A stretch of 57,592 nt of DNA, from NCBI GenBank assembly GCA_038065175.1, contig JBBTRN010000002.1, positions 1 through 57,592 on the forward strand, written 5' to 3'. The stretch comes from JBBTRN01 sp038065175. GTDB lineage: Bacteria; Patescibacteriota; Doudnabacteria; UBA920. Shown piece by piece: positions 47,854-55,382 of the stretch. Position 1 is the first letter of the stretch. Each line of letters starts with the position of its first letter. The notes under the pieces are model-generated. The model was not told where the DNA came from. It searched no databases and saw nothing but the letters and a program-made list of their open reading frames with translations. The position numbers and the translations under genes were made by a program.

Positions 47854-48518
47854 TTTATATTATTATCATTTTAGCAGTTATTAGTCGCTTCATTCCGCAT
47901 ATGCCGAATTTTGCGCCCATTACCGCTCTGGCAATTTTTGCTGCGGCTTATTTGCCATGGAAAAAGGCTTTTGGCATTACTTTTGCTGTCCGGTTCATCA
48001 GTGACATATTTTTAGGCTTTGTTTCCTGGCCTATGATGCTCGTGATTTACGCCTCGCATTTAGTTGGCATACTTTTTGGGCTGTGGATTAAACGGGATTC
48101 GTCTGTCATTCCGACCGAGCCCGAGTCTAACGAGGGCGAGCGGAGGAACCCCTTATCTGATGCAGGATTACAAGTTAAGAGATCCCTCGACTCCCCTTCA
48201 GATGCATTCAGGGTCGCTCGGGATGACAGCAAAAGGCGCTGGCTAAAAATCATCTGGTCATCCTTAACAGCATCCGCAATCTTTTTCTTTGCCACTAATT
48301 TTGCTTTCCTTTATTCTAATTACCCCCATAACTTTTCCGGAATCGCCCAAGCCTATATAAACGGCTTGCCGTTTTTGCGCGGCACTTTAATGGGCGATTT
48401 GTTTTATACTGTTGCCCTGTTTGGCGGATATGAATTCGTTCAATATATTTTTCGAGTCCTTCGACTTCGCTCAGGGCAAGCTTCGTCGAGAACAAATAAG
48501 ATTTTAGCTTCTCGATAA
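47850..48518 (+). CDS. DUF6580 family membrane protein, candidate B12/ECF-type transporter
   Basis: 222 aa with about five hydrophobic helices. The start IIIILAVISRFIPHMPNFAPITALAIF, the next helix (GITFAVRFISDIFLG) and GLPFLRGTLMGDLFYTVALFGGYEF match the DUF6580 family, which resembles S-components of ECF vitamin transporters. A cytoplasmic loop of about 45 residues (48099-48232) is a translated dispersed palindrome (SSVIPTEPESNEGERRNPLS...RVARDDSK). The C-terminal residues LRLRSGQASSRTNKILASR also come from a CTTCGACTTCGCTCAGGGC-type repeat. Transport of cobalamin is inferred only from the neighbours. Confidence 0.75.
   Translation: MIYIIIILAVISRFIPHMPNFAPITALAIFAAAYLPWKKAFGITFAVRFISDIFLGFVSWPMMLVIYASHLVGILFGLWIKRDSSVIPTEPESNEGERRNPLSDAGLQVKRSLDSPSDAFRVARDDSKRRWLKIIWSSLTASAIFFFATNFAFLYSNYPHNFSGIAQAYINGLPFLRGTLMGDLFYTVALFGGYEFVQYIFRVLRLRSGQASSRTNKILASR
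48099..48232. repeat. Dispersed palindromic repeat inside the DUF6580 gene
   Basis: CTGTCATTCCGACCGAGCCC...GGTCGCTCGGGATGACAG, a large palindrome with the classic TGTCATTCC/GGATGACA ends, translated in frame. Confidence 0.85.
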
Positions 48519-48537
48519 ACTCGAAGACTAAAATTTT

Positions 48538-48711
48538 ATGCAAATAAAAGTTATCGCGCATCCCAATTCCAAAAAGCTCAGGGTTGAAAAAGATTTGTTC
48601 GGGAGTTTACAAGTTTATGTAAACAAGCCGGCTTTGGAAGGCAAAGCCACATTGGCTTTGCCTTTAGCCTTGGTGGAATATTTTAAAGTCAAAAATATAA
48701 AATCAGTATAG
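48538..48711 (+). pseudogene. Truncated DUF167 (YggU) family gene
   Basis: 57 aa. MQIKVIAHPNSKKLRVEKD, then LQVYVNKPALEGKATLALPLALVEYF and KVKNIKSV follow the DUF167 pattern, including the KPALEGKA block. The family usually goes on for about 20 more residues (the SGHTSRKK region), which are missing here because a stop follows KSV. It may be a shortened functional gene or a remnant. Confidence 0.65.
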
Positions 48712-48770
48712 TTCGTAGGCAGTAGTAAAAGCAGAAAGCATTTTGTATTGACTTTTAGTAAGCAAAGAAA

Positions 48771-48808
48771 AATAGCACGATTTGAGCGGCCGCTCAAATC
48801 GTGCTATT
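48771..48808. repeat. Perfect 38-nt palindrome upstream of the PaaX/Cas2-like gene
   Basis: AATAGCACGATTTGAGCGG followed by its exact inverse, core GAGCGGCCGCTC. It ends 8 nt before the start codon. A near copy lies inside the capA-like gene (11840-11875), and a palindrome with the same core lies downstream at 49353-49384. Confidence 0.9.
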
Positions 48809-48816
48809 ATGTATTT

Positions 48817-49350
48817 ATGAATGTTAAAAGTGAAAGCATCACCAATTTAATTTTAGAGATTTTGGGCGAATGGGGGAGGATGGTCCCGAGGTCTTTTGAA
48901 GGCAAATATGCCTGGGGGCGAAGATTGAAAAGTATTCATAAGCCCCAATTTGAGCGAGCTATCCGTCATTTAAACGATCGGGGTTTGGTGAGGGTCATTA
49001 GCAAAGACAGTCAAAGATTTGTTGAGATTACTCAAGCCGGGCAGTTGGAAATTTTATTGAAGAAAGCCAAAACAAAAACGGTCATACCTGCCGTATGGGA
49101 CAAAAAATGGCGTTTGGTCGTTTTTGACATTCCTGAAGATAGTAAAGATAAGCGCAGGCTTTTGAGATTTTTACTTAAGAAGCAAGAATTTTTTAAATTA
49201 CAGGCCAGTGTGTATATTAGCCCCTTTGCCCTGAATAGGGAAGCGATAGCCTATTTAAGTGAAACTGGTTTGATTGATTTTATTAGGATTATGAGAGTTG
49301 ATGAGATGGATAATGATAGAAAGCTTAAAAATCATTTTCGACTGAAATAA
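48817..49350 (+). CDS. PaaX-like protein with Cas2-like ferredoxin domain
   Basis: 177 aa from ATG 48817 (MNVKSESITN). The N-terminal 75 residues look like a winged helix (PQFERAIRHLNDRGLVRVIS). The C-terminal part (KWRLVVFDIPEDSKDKRRLLRFLLKK, then ASVYISPF) has the Cas2-like fold and key Asp found in PaaX-type regulators. There is no CRISPR array, cas1 or phenylacetate pathway nearby. The gene is bracketed by two perfect palindromes sharing GAGCGGCCGCTC, which could be binding sites or REP-like repeats. TATTAT at 48804-48809 would give a nearly leaderless transcript. Confidence 0.78.
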   Translation: MNVKSESITNLILEILGEWGRMVPRSFEGKYAWGRRLKSIHKPQFERAIRHLNDRGLVRVISKDSQRFVEITQAGQLEILLKKAKTKTVIPAVWDKKWRLVVFDIPEDSKDKRRLLRFLLKKQEFFKLQASVYISPFALNREAIAYLSETGLIDFIRIMRVDEMDNDRKLKNHFRLK

Positions 49351-49352
49351 AA

Positions 49353-49384
49353 AGCAGAAAAGGAGCGGCCGCTCCTTTTCTGCT
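49353..49384. terminator. Perfect 32-nt palindrome and T-run after the PaaX/Cas2-like gene
   Basis: AGCAGAAAAGGAGCGG followed by its exact inverse, then GAAG and a run of T. It is a likely terminator, but its GAGCGGCCGCTC core is shared with the upstream palindrome. Confidence 0.8.
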
Positions 49385-49413
49385 GAAGTTTTTTTTTTGG
49401 TGGAGAACTTTTT

Positions 49414-50874
49414 ATGACTAAAAGCAAAATTTTTATCCTCATTAGTTTAAGTTTTGCTTTCGGAATTTTTTTTGCTTCGAAATTTAATGTTTACGGACTT
49501 TGGGCTTTGTGGACAGTCGGCGCAGGCAGTTTAGCTTTTGCCGCATCATTAACCATTAAAAATATATATTTCCGCCGCAGCGCGCAAATACTGGTGCTGT
49601 TTTTGTTTTTTGCGGGTTTAGGGGTTTTAAGGTTCAATCAGACTTTGGCGGACAATGCATATAAAAATTTTTTTGGCCAAAAAGTTAAATGGGAAGGGTA
49701 TGTTATGGAAGATCCGGATGTAAGGAGCGATAAGCAATTGCTCACCGTGCAGCCCATAAATTTTGACCAGAGGGTTTTGGTTACTACCACCCGGGCGCAA
49801 AGTTTTTTTTACGGCGATTGGCTATTAGTGGAGGGTAAGCTAAAACAGCCGGAGGATTTTGAAGGTTTTGACTATAGCGGGTATTTGGAGCGGTTCGGTA
49901 TTTACGGGATAATGTCTTACCCTAAAATTTTAATTTTAAAGAATGGCCAGGCAAATATTTTTAAATCGGCTTTGCTGACAATTAAGCACGCGTTCGCGAA
50001 GCGGCTCCAAAAATTCCTCCCAGAGCCGCAAAATAGTCTGGCTCTAGGGATACTAATAGGCGCTAAAAGGGGTTTGCCCCAAAATTTGACAGACAGCTTT
50101 AACAATACCGGCACATCGCACATTGTGGCGATTTCCGGGTTTAACATTGCAATCATTGTGGCGGCTTTAAGTTTTTTAGCCTGGATTGTCGGGAGAAAAA
50201 TGAGTTTTTGGCTGTCGTTAATTATTATTTTAGGTTTCGTGGTAATTGCCGGGGCTTCGGCTTCGGTGATTCGTGCCGCGGTAATGGGCATATTGCTGTT
50301 AATGGCGTTTAACATAGGCAGGCTGTATTCAGTAATGCCCGCGCTGATTTTTGCGGCCGCGGGCATGCTTTATGTTAACCCAAAAATTTTATATTGGGAC
50401 ATAGGGTTTCAATTGTCTTTCGCCGCGACTTTGGGTTTGGTTTTATTTATGCCGCTGTTGGAAAAATTGGCTGAAAGTTGGCCAAAAATGTTCGGCCTGA
50501 AATTAATTTTTTTAGCCACGCTGGCGGCCACGGTTTCTACCTTGCCTTTGGTGTTGTGGTATTTTGGAAGGTTAAGCCTGGTTTCGCTTTTGGCTAATTT
50601 GCTGGTTTTGCCCGTGGTGCCTTTTGCCATGCTGTTCGGGTTTTTAACTGTTTTGCCTTTTTTCGGCCCGGGTTTTGCTTTTTTGGCCAATGCATTATTA
50701 ACTTACATTTTATGGGTTGTGGAAACTTTGGCCAGATGGCCTTTAGCCAGCGTTTCGGCGGAGATTTCCAAAAAGGTTTTGCTGTCCATGATAGCCGCGC
50801 TTTTTGTTTTATACTTCCTTTTAAGGAAAATCGCGGGCAAGCTTAGGAGAGTTGAAATTATTAAGCCTTTGTGA
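49414..50874 (+). CDS. comEC: ComEC/Rec2 family DNA-uptake channel
   Basis: 486 aa. A DUF4131-like N-terminal part with three hydrophobic segments and an OB-like region (KWEGYVMEDPDV) is followed by the Competence domain. Its start NNTGTSHIVAISGFNIAII is the family signature, followed by about seven membrane helices. ComEC carries single-stranded DNA over the inner membrane. The metallo-beta-lactamase-like domain present in long forms is absent here, as in other short members. The pilin (2054) and dprA (12080) in this window would complete part of an uptake system. Confidence 0.92.
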   Translation: MTKSKIFILISLSFAFGIFFASKFNVYGLWALWTVGAGSLAFAASLTIKNIYFRRSAQILVLFLFFAGLGVLRFNQTLADNAYKNFFGQKVKWEGYVMEDPDVRSDKQLLTVQPINFDQRVLVTTTRAQSFFYGDWLLVEGKLKQPEDFEGFDYSGYLERFGIYGIMSYPKILILKNGQANIFKSALLTIKHAFAKRLQKFLPEPQNSLALGILIGAKRGLPQNLTDSFNNTGTSHIVAISGFNIAIIVAALSFLAWIVGRKMSFWLSLIIILGFVVIAGASASVIRAAVMGILLLMAFNIGRLYSVMPALIFAAAGMLYVNPKILYWDIGFQLSFAATLGLVLFMPLLEKLAESWPKMFGLKLIFLATLAATVSTLPLVLWYFGRLSLVSLLANLLVLPVVPFAMLFGFLTVLPFFGPGFAFLANALLTYILWVVETLARWPLASVSAEISKKVLLSMIAALFVLYFLLRKIAGKLRRVEIIKPL

Positions 50875-50923
50875 TAGCATTAGCCAGTGGAAAATAAATT
50901 ATTTAGGGGATGGATCGCGGTTT

Positions 50924-51673
50924 ATGTCCAATAAAATTTTAGTTTATATAATAATTATAGTGTTGGTAGTTGCTACCGGCGCTTTCTTCTTTTGGCGTAT
51001 GTCGCCAAATAACGGCAGTAAATTATTGCTTGACGATGCCAATAAAGAAGGGGGTTTAAAGCCTCCGGTTTCAACTTCTGAAGGCGCGCAAGTCCAGCCT
51101 AAGGAAGAGACTTTCGATGTTTGCGAGCGGAAGTTCGACGAAACAGTCTTAAAAACCGCCAAATTAGAAATAAGAAATCGGCAGGCGGAAATCTCGGTTA
51201 AAGGTTTTGGCAAAATTCTCGTGGAATTTTTTGACACAGACGCGCCCAAAACCGTTGAGAATTTTTTGCGGCTTGCTAACTCCGGATATTTTGACTGCCT
51301 TACTTTCCACAGGGTGGCCAAAGGCTTCGTTATCCAGGGAGGAGACCCAGCCGGCACGGGAAGCGGCGGACAGAGCGCTTTTGGAGCGGAATTTGCCGAC
51401 GAGATTGACCCGGCTTCCCCCATCTATCAAACAGGGTATAAGAAAGGCGTATTAGCCATGGCTAACCGCGGCCCGAACACCAACACCAGCCAGTTTTTTA
51501 TTATGCTCTCTGACGCCGGGCTTCCTCCTGCCTACACGATTTTTGGGCGGGTGGTTTCAGGCCTCGATAGTGTGGACAAAATTGGCCAGGTGGAAATTAT
51601 TCCCCAGCTCGGGTCCACAGACGGCAAGCCCAAGGCGCCGGTTGTTATAGAATCGGTAAAGATTATTAAATAA
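50924..51673 (+). CDS. Membrane-anchored cyclophilin-type peptidyl-prolyl isomerase
   Basis: 249 aa from ATG 50924 (MSNKILVYIIII). A single N-terminal membrane helix places the domain outside. The cyclophilin core is clear: APKTVENFLRLANSGYFDCLTFHRV with the catalytic Arg region, FVIQGGDPAGTGSGG and MANRGPNTNTSQFFIML. It assists folding of exported proteins. The preceding 60-residue linker is polar and Lys/Glu-rich. The longer frame overlaps comEC and lacks support. Confidence 0.92.
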   Translation: MSNKILVYIIIIVLVVATGAFFFWRMSPNNGSKLLLDDANKEGGLKPPVSTSEGAQVQPKEETFDVCERKFDETVLKTAKLEIRNRQAEISVKGFGKILVEFFDTDAPKTVENFLRLANSGYFDCLTFHRVAKGFVIQGGDPAGTGSGGQSAFGAEFADEIDPASPIYQTGYKKGVLAMANRGPNTNTSQFFIMLSDAGLPPAYTIFGRVVSGLDSVDKIGQVEIIPQLGSTDGKPKAPVVIESVKIIK

Positions 51674-51709
51674 TCCTTATAAGGCATAAATAGGAACAAT
51701 AGGACGAAT

Positions 51710-52300
51710 ATGGAACACATCAAACAGGAAAAAACTTTAGTTCTAGTAAAGCCGGACGGGGTTAAGCGCGGGCTAATTGGAGAGGTTATAAAACGGATTG
51801 AAAGAAGGGGGCTTAAAATTATTGCCATAAAAATGGTTTGGGCCGGTAAGGAACATATCCATAAACATTTGCCTACGAGCGAGGAGTGGATGGAGCGGCT
51901 GGGGCAAAAAACCTTGAAAACTTTCGCGGAATACAAGATTGACCCGCTTAAGGCCCAAGGCACTAGCGACCCAAAACAAATCGGCCAAATGGTGAAAGAG
52001 GCTTTGGCGGAGTACTTAACCAGCGGGCCTGTGGTGGCCATGGCGGTTCAGGGCATCCATGCCATTGATATGATACGGAAGCTTGCCGGTCATACCCTGC
52101 CGGTGTTCGCGAAAATGGGGACCATAAGAGGCGATTACAGCGTTGATAGCCCGTCGGTTGCCAATGTAGAGCGCCGCGCCATCCATAACATCATGCATGC
52201 CTCGGAAACTCCGGAAGAGGCCAATAACGAAATTGGTTTGTGGTTTTCCAAAGACGAAATCCATGAATACAAGCGCGCGGAAGAAGATATTATGTTTTGA
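51710..52300 (+). CDS. ndk: Nucleoside diphosphate kinase, long form
   Basis: 196 aa against the usual 140-150. KTLVLVKPDGVKRGLIGEVI starts the fold, and the phospho-His is His163 in NIMHASETPEEA. Between IIAIKMVWAG and GPVVAMAVQG lies an extra segment of about 45 residues (EEWMERLGQKTLKTFAEYK and GTSDPKQIGQMVKEAL), an insertion in the Kpn-loop side that is seen in some archaeal and CPR enzymes. It balances NTP and dNTP pools. The gene is preceded by 9-nt repeat-like AATAGGAAC units. Confidence 0.93.
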   Translation: MEHIKQEKTLVLVKPDGVKRGLIGEVIKRIERRGLKIIAIKMVWAGKEHIHKHLPTSEEWMERLGQKTLKTFAEYKIDPLKAQGTSDPKQIGQMVKEALAEYLTSGPVVAMAVQGIHAIDMIRKLAGHTLPVFAKMGTIRGDYSVDSPSVANVERRAIHNIMHASETPEEANNEIGLWFSKDEIHEYKRAEEDIMF

Positions 52301-52394
52301 CCCACCGTATCAATTTATAGCGGGTCATCCGCCGAAGCTTTATGCGAAGGCGGATAGATCACAGATTTTTTAAGGCACGCAGATTATACAGACA

Positions 52395-52416
52395 AAAGCC
52401 CCGAACCTGGGGCTTT
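52395..52416. terminator. Bidirectional terminator between ndk and rel
   Basis: AAAGCCCC and GGGGCTTT pair around GAACCT and carry A and T runs, between convergent genes. Confidence 0.85.
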
Positions 52417-52463
52417 AAAATTCGTAGTCATTTGTAGATCTGTTTATATTTGTAGTTTTGTAG

Positions 52464-53984
52464 CTATTTCTTTCTCAAAAATTTCGGTAAGCCGGGCTTG
52501 AGGTCAGCAAGCTTAAGCTCCTTAATCCTGTCCATTAAGCCTTTTTCGTGTTCTGCTAAATAGTGGCGGATGCGGTTTCGGGCGTTGTGGGTATTGGCGG
52601 ATTTTAGCCAATCGCGGGAGATTTTTGCCGGCTGTTTGGTTTTTAAGACTTCAATCACATCGCCCTTTTTTAATTTGTCGTAAATGCTTGCCATTTTTCC
52701 GTTAATTTTTGCGCCCATCATATGGTAGCCCAAGTCCGTATGCACCGCGAAAGCAAAATCAATCACCGTGGCTCCGTTTGGCAGATCCTTAATGTCGCCC
52801 TTGGGAGTAAAAACAAAAATTCGGTCCCTAAAAAAATCTATTTTTAAATTTTCCAGAAATTCTTCCGGATTTTCCGTTTCCTCCTGCCAATTATGGAGTT
52901 CTTTTGTCCAACTTTCTTTTACGGCATCCAATTTTTCTTTTTTTCCCTGTTCGGAATAAAACCAATGGGCGGCAATGCCCCTTTCCGCTTCTTCATCCAT
53001 AATATCGGTTCTGATTTGGATTTCGAAAACTTTTCCATCCCGGCCAAAAACAGAGGTGTGGATACTTTGGTACCCGTTGGGTTTCGGGGTGGAAATATAA
53101 TCCTTTATGCGCCCCGGCACCGGCTGGAAAGCTTCGTGGATTGCGCCTAAGACCGAATAACAATCCGCAGTAGACCGCGTAATTACGCGCAAGGCGACTA
53201 CATCGTAAATTCTGGAGAGCTCGCCTTCGTATTTTTGTATTTTTTTAAAGAGGGAGTATGACCTTTTTATTCTCCCCCTAACTTCCAGAAATTTAATGCC
53301 CTGTTGGCGCAGCGTGTGCTCCAGGCTTTTTTGCATCAGCTTTAAATTTTCGTTCCGCTTTTTTAGTTCGCTGTCCAGAAGTTTGGCCGTTGTTTCAAAT
53401 TCTTTTGGGTAAACAATCTTAAACGATAAGTCTTCCAGCTCATCTTTCCACGAACCAATGCCTAAACGGCCCGCTACCGGAGCATAAATTTCTAAAGTTT
53501 CTTTCGCGACTTTAACCTGCTTTTCCGGGGGTATGAATTTAATTGTGCGCATATTATGCAGCCTATCGGCTAGTTTAATAAGAATCACCCTAACATCTTT
53601 GCTGGTCGCAATAAAAAGTTTGCGCAGGTTTTCCACATAGAATTTGTCCTGGCTGGTTTTCATCCTCACATGGCCTAATTGGGTAACTCCGTTAATTAGC
53701 TCGGCAATTTCTTCCCCAAATTCCTCTTTAATTTTTTCCAAAGGCACGCTAGTGTCTTCGGGTACGTCGTGTAGGAGGGTTGCCGCTAAGGTCGGGGGAT
53801 TGGGGAAAATTTGTCCCAAAATTAAAGCCGCGGCTTTCGTGTGGCTAAAATACTCCTCGCCGCTTTTTCTTTTTTGTCCCTTGTGGGCGTGTTCGGCTAA
53901 TTCAAAAGCCCGCTTTATGAGTTTTTCCTGAGCGTCGTTAAATTTGTGGGGGATGGATTTAAGGAAGGCGTTAAAATCGTGCAT
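52464..53984 (-). CDS. rel: Bifunctional (p)ppGpp synthetase/hydrolase, short form
   Basis: 506 aa. The HD hydrolase domain has FSHTKAAALIL and LLHDVPEDT. The synthetase domain has YDVVALRVIT, GRIKDYISTPKPNGYQSIHT and EIQIRT. A TGS domain (IFVFTPKGDIKDLPNGAT) ends the protein. The usual helical, zinc-finger and ACT domains beyond TGS are missing, so ribosome-coupled control may differ. It converts GTP/GDP and ATP into the alarmone and degrades it. Confidence 0.94.
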   Translation of the reverse strand: MHDFNAFLKSIPHKFNDAQEKLIKRAFELAEHAHKGQKRKSGEEYFSHTKAAALILGQIFPNPPTLAATLLHDVPEDTSVPLEKIKEEFGEEIAELINGVTQLGHVRMKTSQDKFYVENLRKLFIATSKDVRVILIKLADRLHNMRTIKFIPPEKQVKVAKETLEIYAPVAGRLGIGSWKDELEDLSFKIVYPKEFETTAKLLDSELKKRNENLKLMQKSLEHTLRQQGIKFLEVRGRIKRSYSLFKKIQKYEGELSRIYDVVALRVITRSTADCYSVLGAIHEAFQPVPGRIKDYISTPKPNGYQSIHTSVFGRDGKVFEIQIRTDIMDEEAERGIAAHWFYSEQGKKEKLDAVKESWTKELHNWQEETENPEEFLENLKIDFFRDRIFVFTPKGDIKDLPNGATVIDFAFAVHTDLGYHMMGAKINGKMASIYDKLKKGDVIEVLKTKQPAKISRDWLKSANTHNARNRIRHYLAEHEKGLMDRIKELKLADLKPGLPKFLRKK

Positions 53985-54030
53985 AAATTTTTATTAAGTC
54001 ATGTATGTTATAATTTTAGCATTAAAAGTA

Positions 54031-54118
54031 AAATGAGCAAAAATGACAAAAACGACGGAAATGACAAGAATTTAGCTGCAGTATTATTTTTGTCAATTTT
54101 TTAATTTTTGTCATTGTT
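54031..54118. repeat. Nonamer AAATGACAA arrays, inverted
   Basis: AAAATGAGC, AAAAATGAC, AAAAACGAC, GGAAATGAC on the left and TTGTCAATT, TTTTAATTT, TTGTCATTG on the right, between divergent rel and fpg. Confidence 0.75.
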
Positions 54119-54121
54119 TTT

Positions 54122-55048
54122 ATGCCCGAACTCCCAGAAGTCCAAACCGTCGCAAGCGAACTTAACCGCAAATTAAAAAACCGCCGGATTAAGTCGGTAA
54201 TTATTAACGCGCCGAAAATGCTGGGGCTTGGGCCGGCTGTCCTGTCATCCGCGCGCAAAACGGCTTCGGCTACCGTTGATAAATTTAAAAGGCTGATGAT
54301 AGGCCAAAAGTTTTTGTCTGTCCGTAGGCGGGCCAAACTTTTGATTTTTGATTTATCTGGGTCGTGGTCCATACTCGCGCATTTAAAAATGACCGGGCAA
54401 TTTATTTTTGAAGACAAGGCATTGCGGGAACGAACGGGCGGGGAATATCGCATTATTAATAAGCCAAATGCGCCTTTGGTCGCAATGCCCTGCAAACATA
54501 CGCACATCATTTTTAAATTTACAGATTCCTCGAGCCTGTATTTTAACGATGTGCGAAAGTTCGGCTATTTAAAATTAGTCCATGACAGCGAAATCGGCCA
54601 AGTCAAGGAGCTGCAAGAATTCGGGCCCGAGCCGTTTTCCAAAAAATTTCTATATCCCCATTTTGTGACGGCCGTCACAAAATGGGGATATAGGCGGATT
54701 AAGGAAGTATTAATGGACCAGAAAGTTATAGCTGGTATTGGGAATATTTATAGCGACGAGATACTTTTCCACGCTAAAGTTCGACCTACGCGTCGCGCGG
54801 CATCGCTTTCCGGAAAAGAACTTAGGGCAGTCTACGAATCCATCAGACCTGTGTTAATAAAAGCCATAAAAGCCAAAGGGTCAAGTGTAGGCGACTTTGT
54901 TCGTACGGACGGCTCGTGGGGCAAAATGGGCAAATACCACTATGTTTACGGCCGTAAAGGGCAGAAATGCAAAAAATGTGGTAGTATTATTTTATCGGTC
55001 AAACTCAACGGGCGGACGGCGAGTTTTTGTCCGAAATGCCAGAAGTAA
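54122..55048 (+). CDS. mutM: Formamidopyrimidine-DNA glycosylase
   Basis: 308 aa. MPELPEVQT gives the N-terminal Pro nucleophile and Glu3. KVIAGIGNIYSDEILF is the helix-two-turn-helix, and the C-terminal zinc finger has CKKCG and CPKCQ. The enzyme removes oxidised purines such as 8-oxoguanine. Compared with the usual 270 aa there is a longer loop after KMTGQFIFE. A perfect 44-bp palindrome (54650-54693) is translated as FLYPHFVTAVTKWGYR where the family has a normal helix, so length is not changed there. Confidence 0.95.
   Translation: MPELPEVQTVASELNRKLKNRRIKSVIINAPKMLGLGPAVLSSARKTASATVDKFKRLMIGQKFLSVRRRAKLLIFDLSGSWSILAHLKMTGQFIFEDKALRERTGGEYRIINKPNAPLVAMPCKHTHIIFKFTDSSSLYFNDVRKFGYLKLVHDSEIGQVKELQEFGPEPFSKKFLYPHFVTAVTKWGYRRIKEVLMDQKVIAGIGNIYSDEILFHAKVRPTRRAASLSGKELRAVYESIRPVLIKAIKAKGSSVGDFVRTDGSWGKMGKYHYVYGRKGQKCKKCGSIILSVKLNGRTASFCPKCQK
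54650..54693. repeat. Perfect 44-nt palindrome inside the mutM gene
   Basis: Arms of 22 nt (54650-54671 and 54672-54693) centred on GACGGCCGTC. It lies in coding sequence with no net length change relative to the family. Confidence 0.9.
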
Positions 55049-55079
55049 TTAATAATTGATAATTTATAATTGATAACAA

Positions 55080-55295
55080 ATGGAAAACGATCAAAATCAA
55101 AATGATGAACCAAGCATGACCAAAGAGCAGGTACTAATGGAAATTTTGGAAAACACAAGAAAGACCAAGAATTATATTAAATGGCAATTATATATTACCA
55201 TTGCGCTCGTGGTTTTGCCTCTGTTTGCTATGATATTCATCATCCCCATGGTTTTACGGAGTGTGGGGAATGCTTATGGCGGGGTAATACAATAA
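55080..55295 (+). CDS. Unknown small single-helix membrane protein
   Basis: 71 aa. A polar, acidic N-terminal third (MENDQNQNDEPSMTKEQV) is followed by a short helix and one membrane segment (YITIALVVLPLFAMIFIIPMV). Not recognised, but proteins of this design are common in CPR genomes. It lies 31 nt after mutM. Confidence 0.6.
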   Translation: MENDQNQNDEPSMTKEQVLMEILENTRKTKNYIKWQLYITIALVVLPLFAMIFIIPMVLRSVGNAYGGVIQ

Positions 55296-55298
55296 ATC

Positions 55299-55378
55299 GA
55301 ATCAACGAATGGAACGAATCAACGAATTCGTTATATTCGTAGCCATTCGCAGATTCGTCTAATTCGTTGATTCGATAT
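55299..55378. repeat. Inverted CGAAT / ATTCG arrays
   Basis: CGAATCA, ACGAATGGA, ACGAATCA, ACGAATT on the left and ATTCGTAGCC, ATTCGCAG, ATTCGTCTA, ATTCGTTG, ATTCGAT on the right; units are 8-10 nt. The ends pair (ATCGAATCAACGAAT with its inverse). Confidence 0.75.
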
Positions 55379-55382
55379 ATTT

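Noticed and set aside
48817..49350. CRISPR-Cas locus suggested by the Cas2-like domain
   Set aside because: No spacer-repeat array and no cas1 or effector gene is visible. The winged-helix N-terminus fits PaaX-type proteins.
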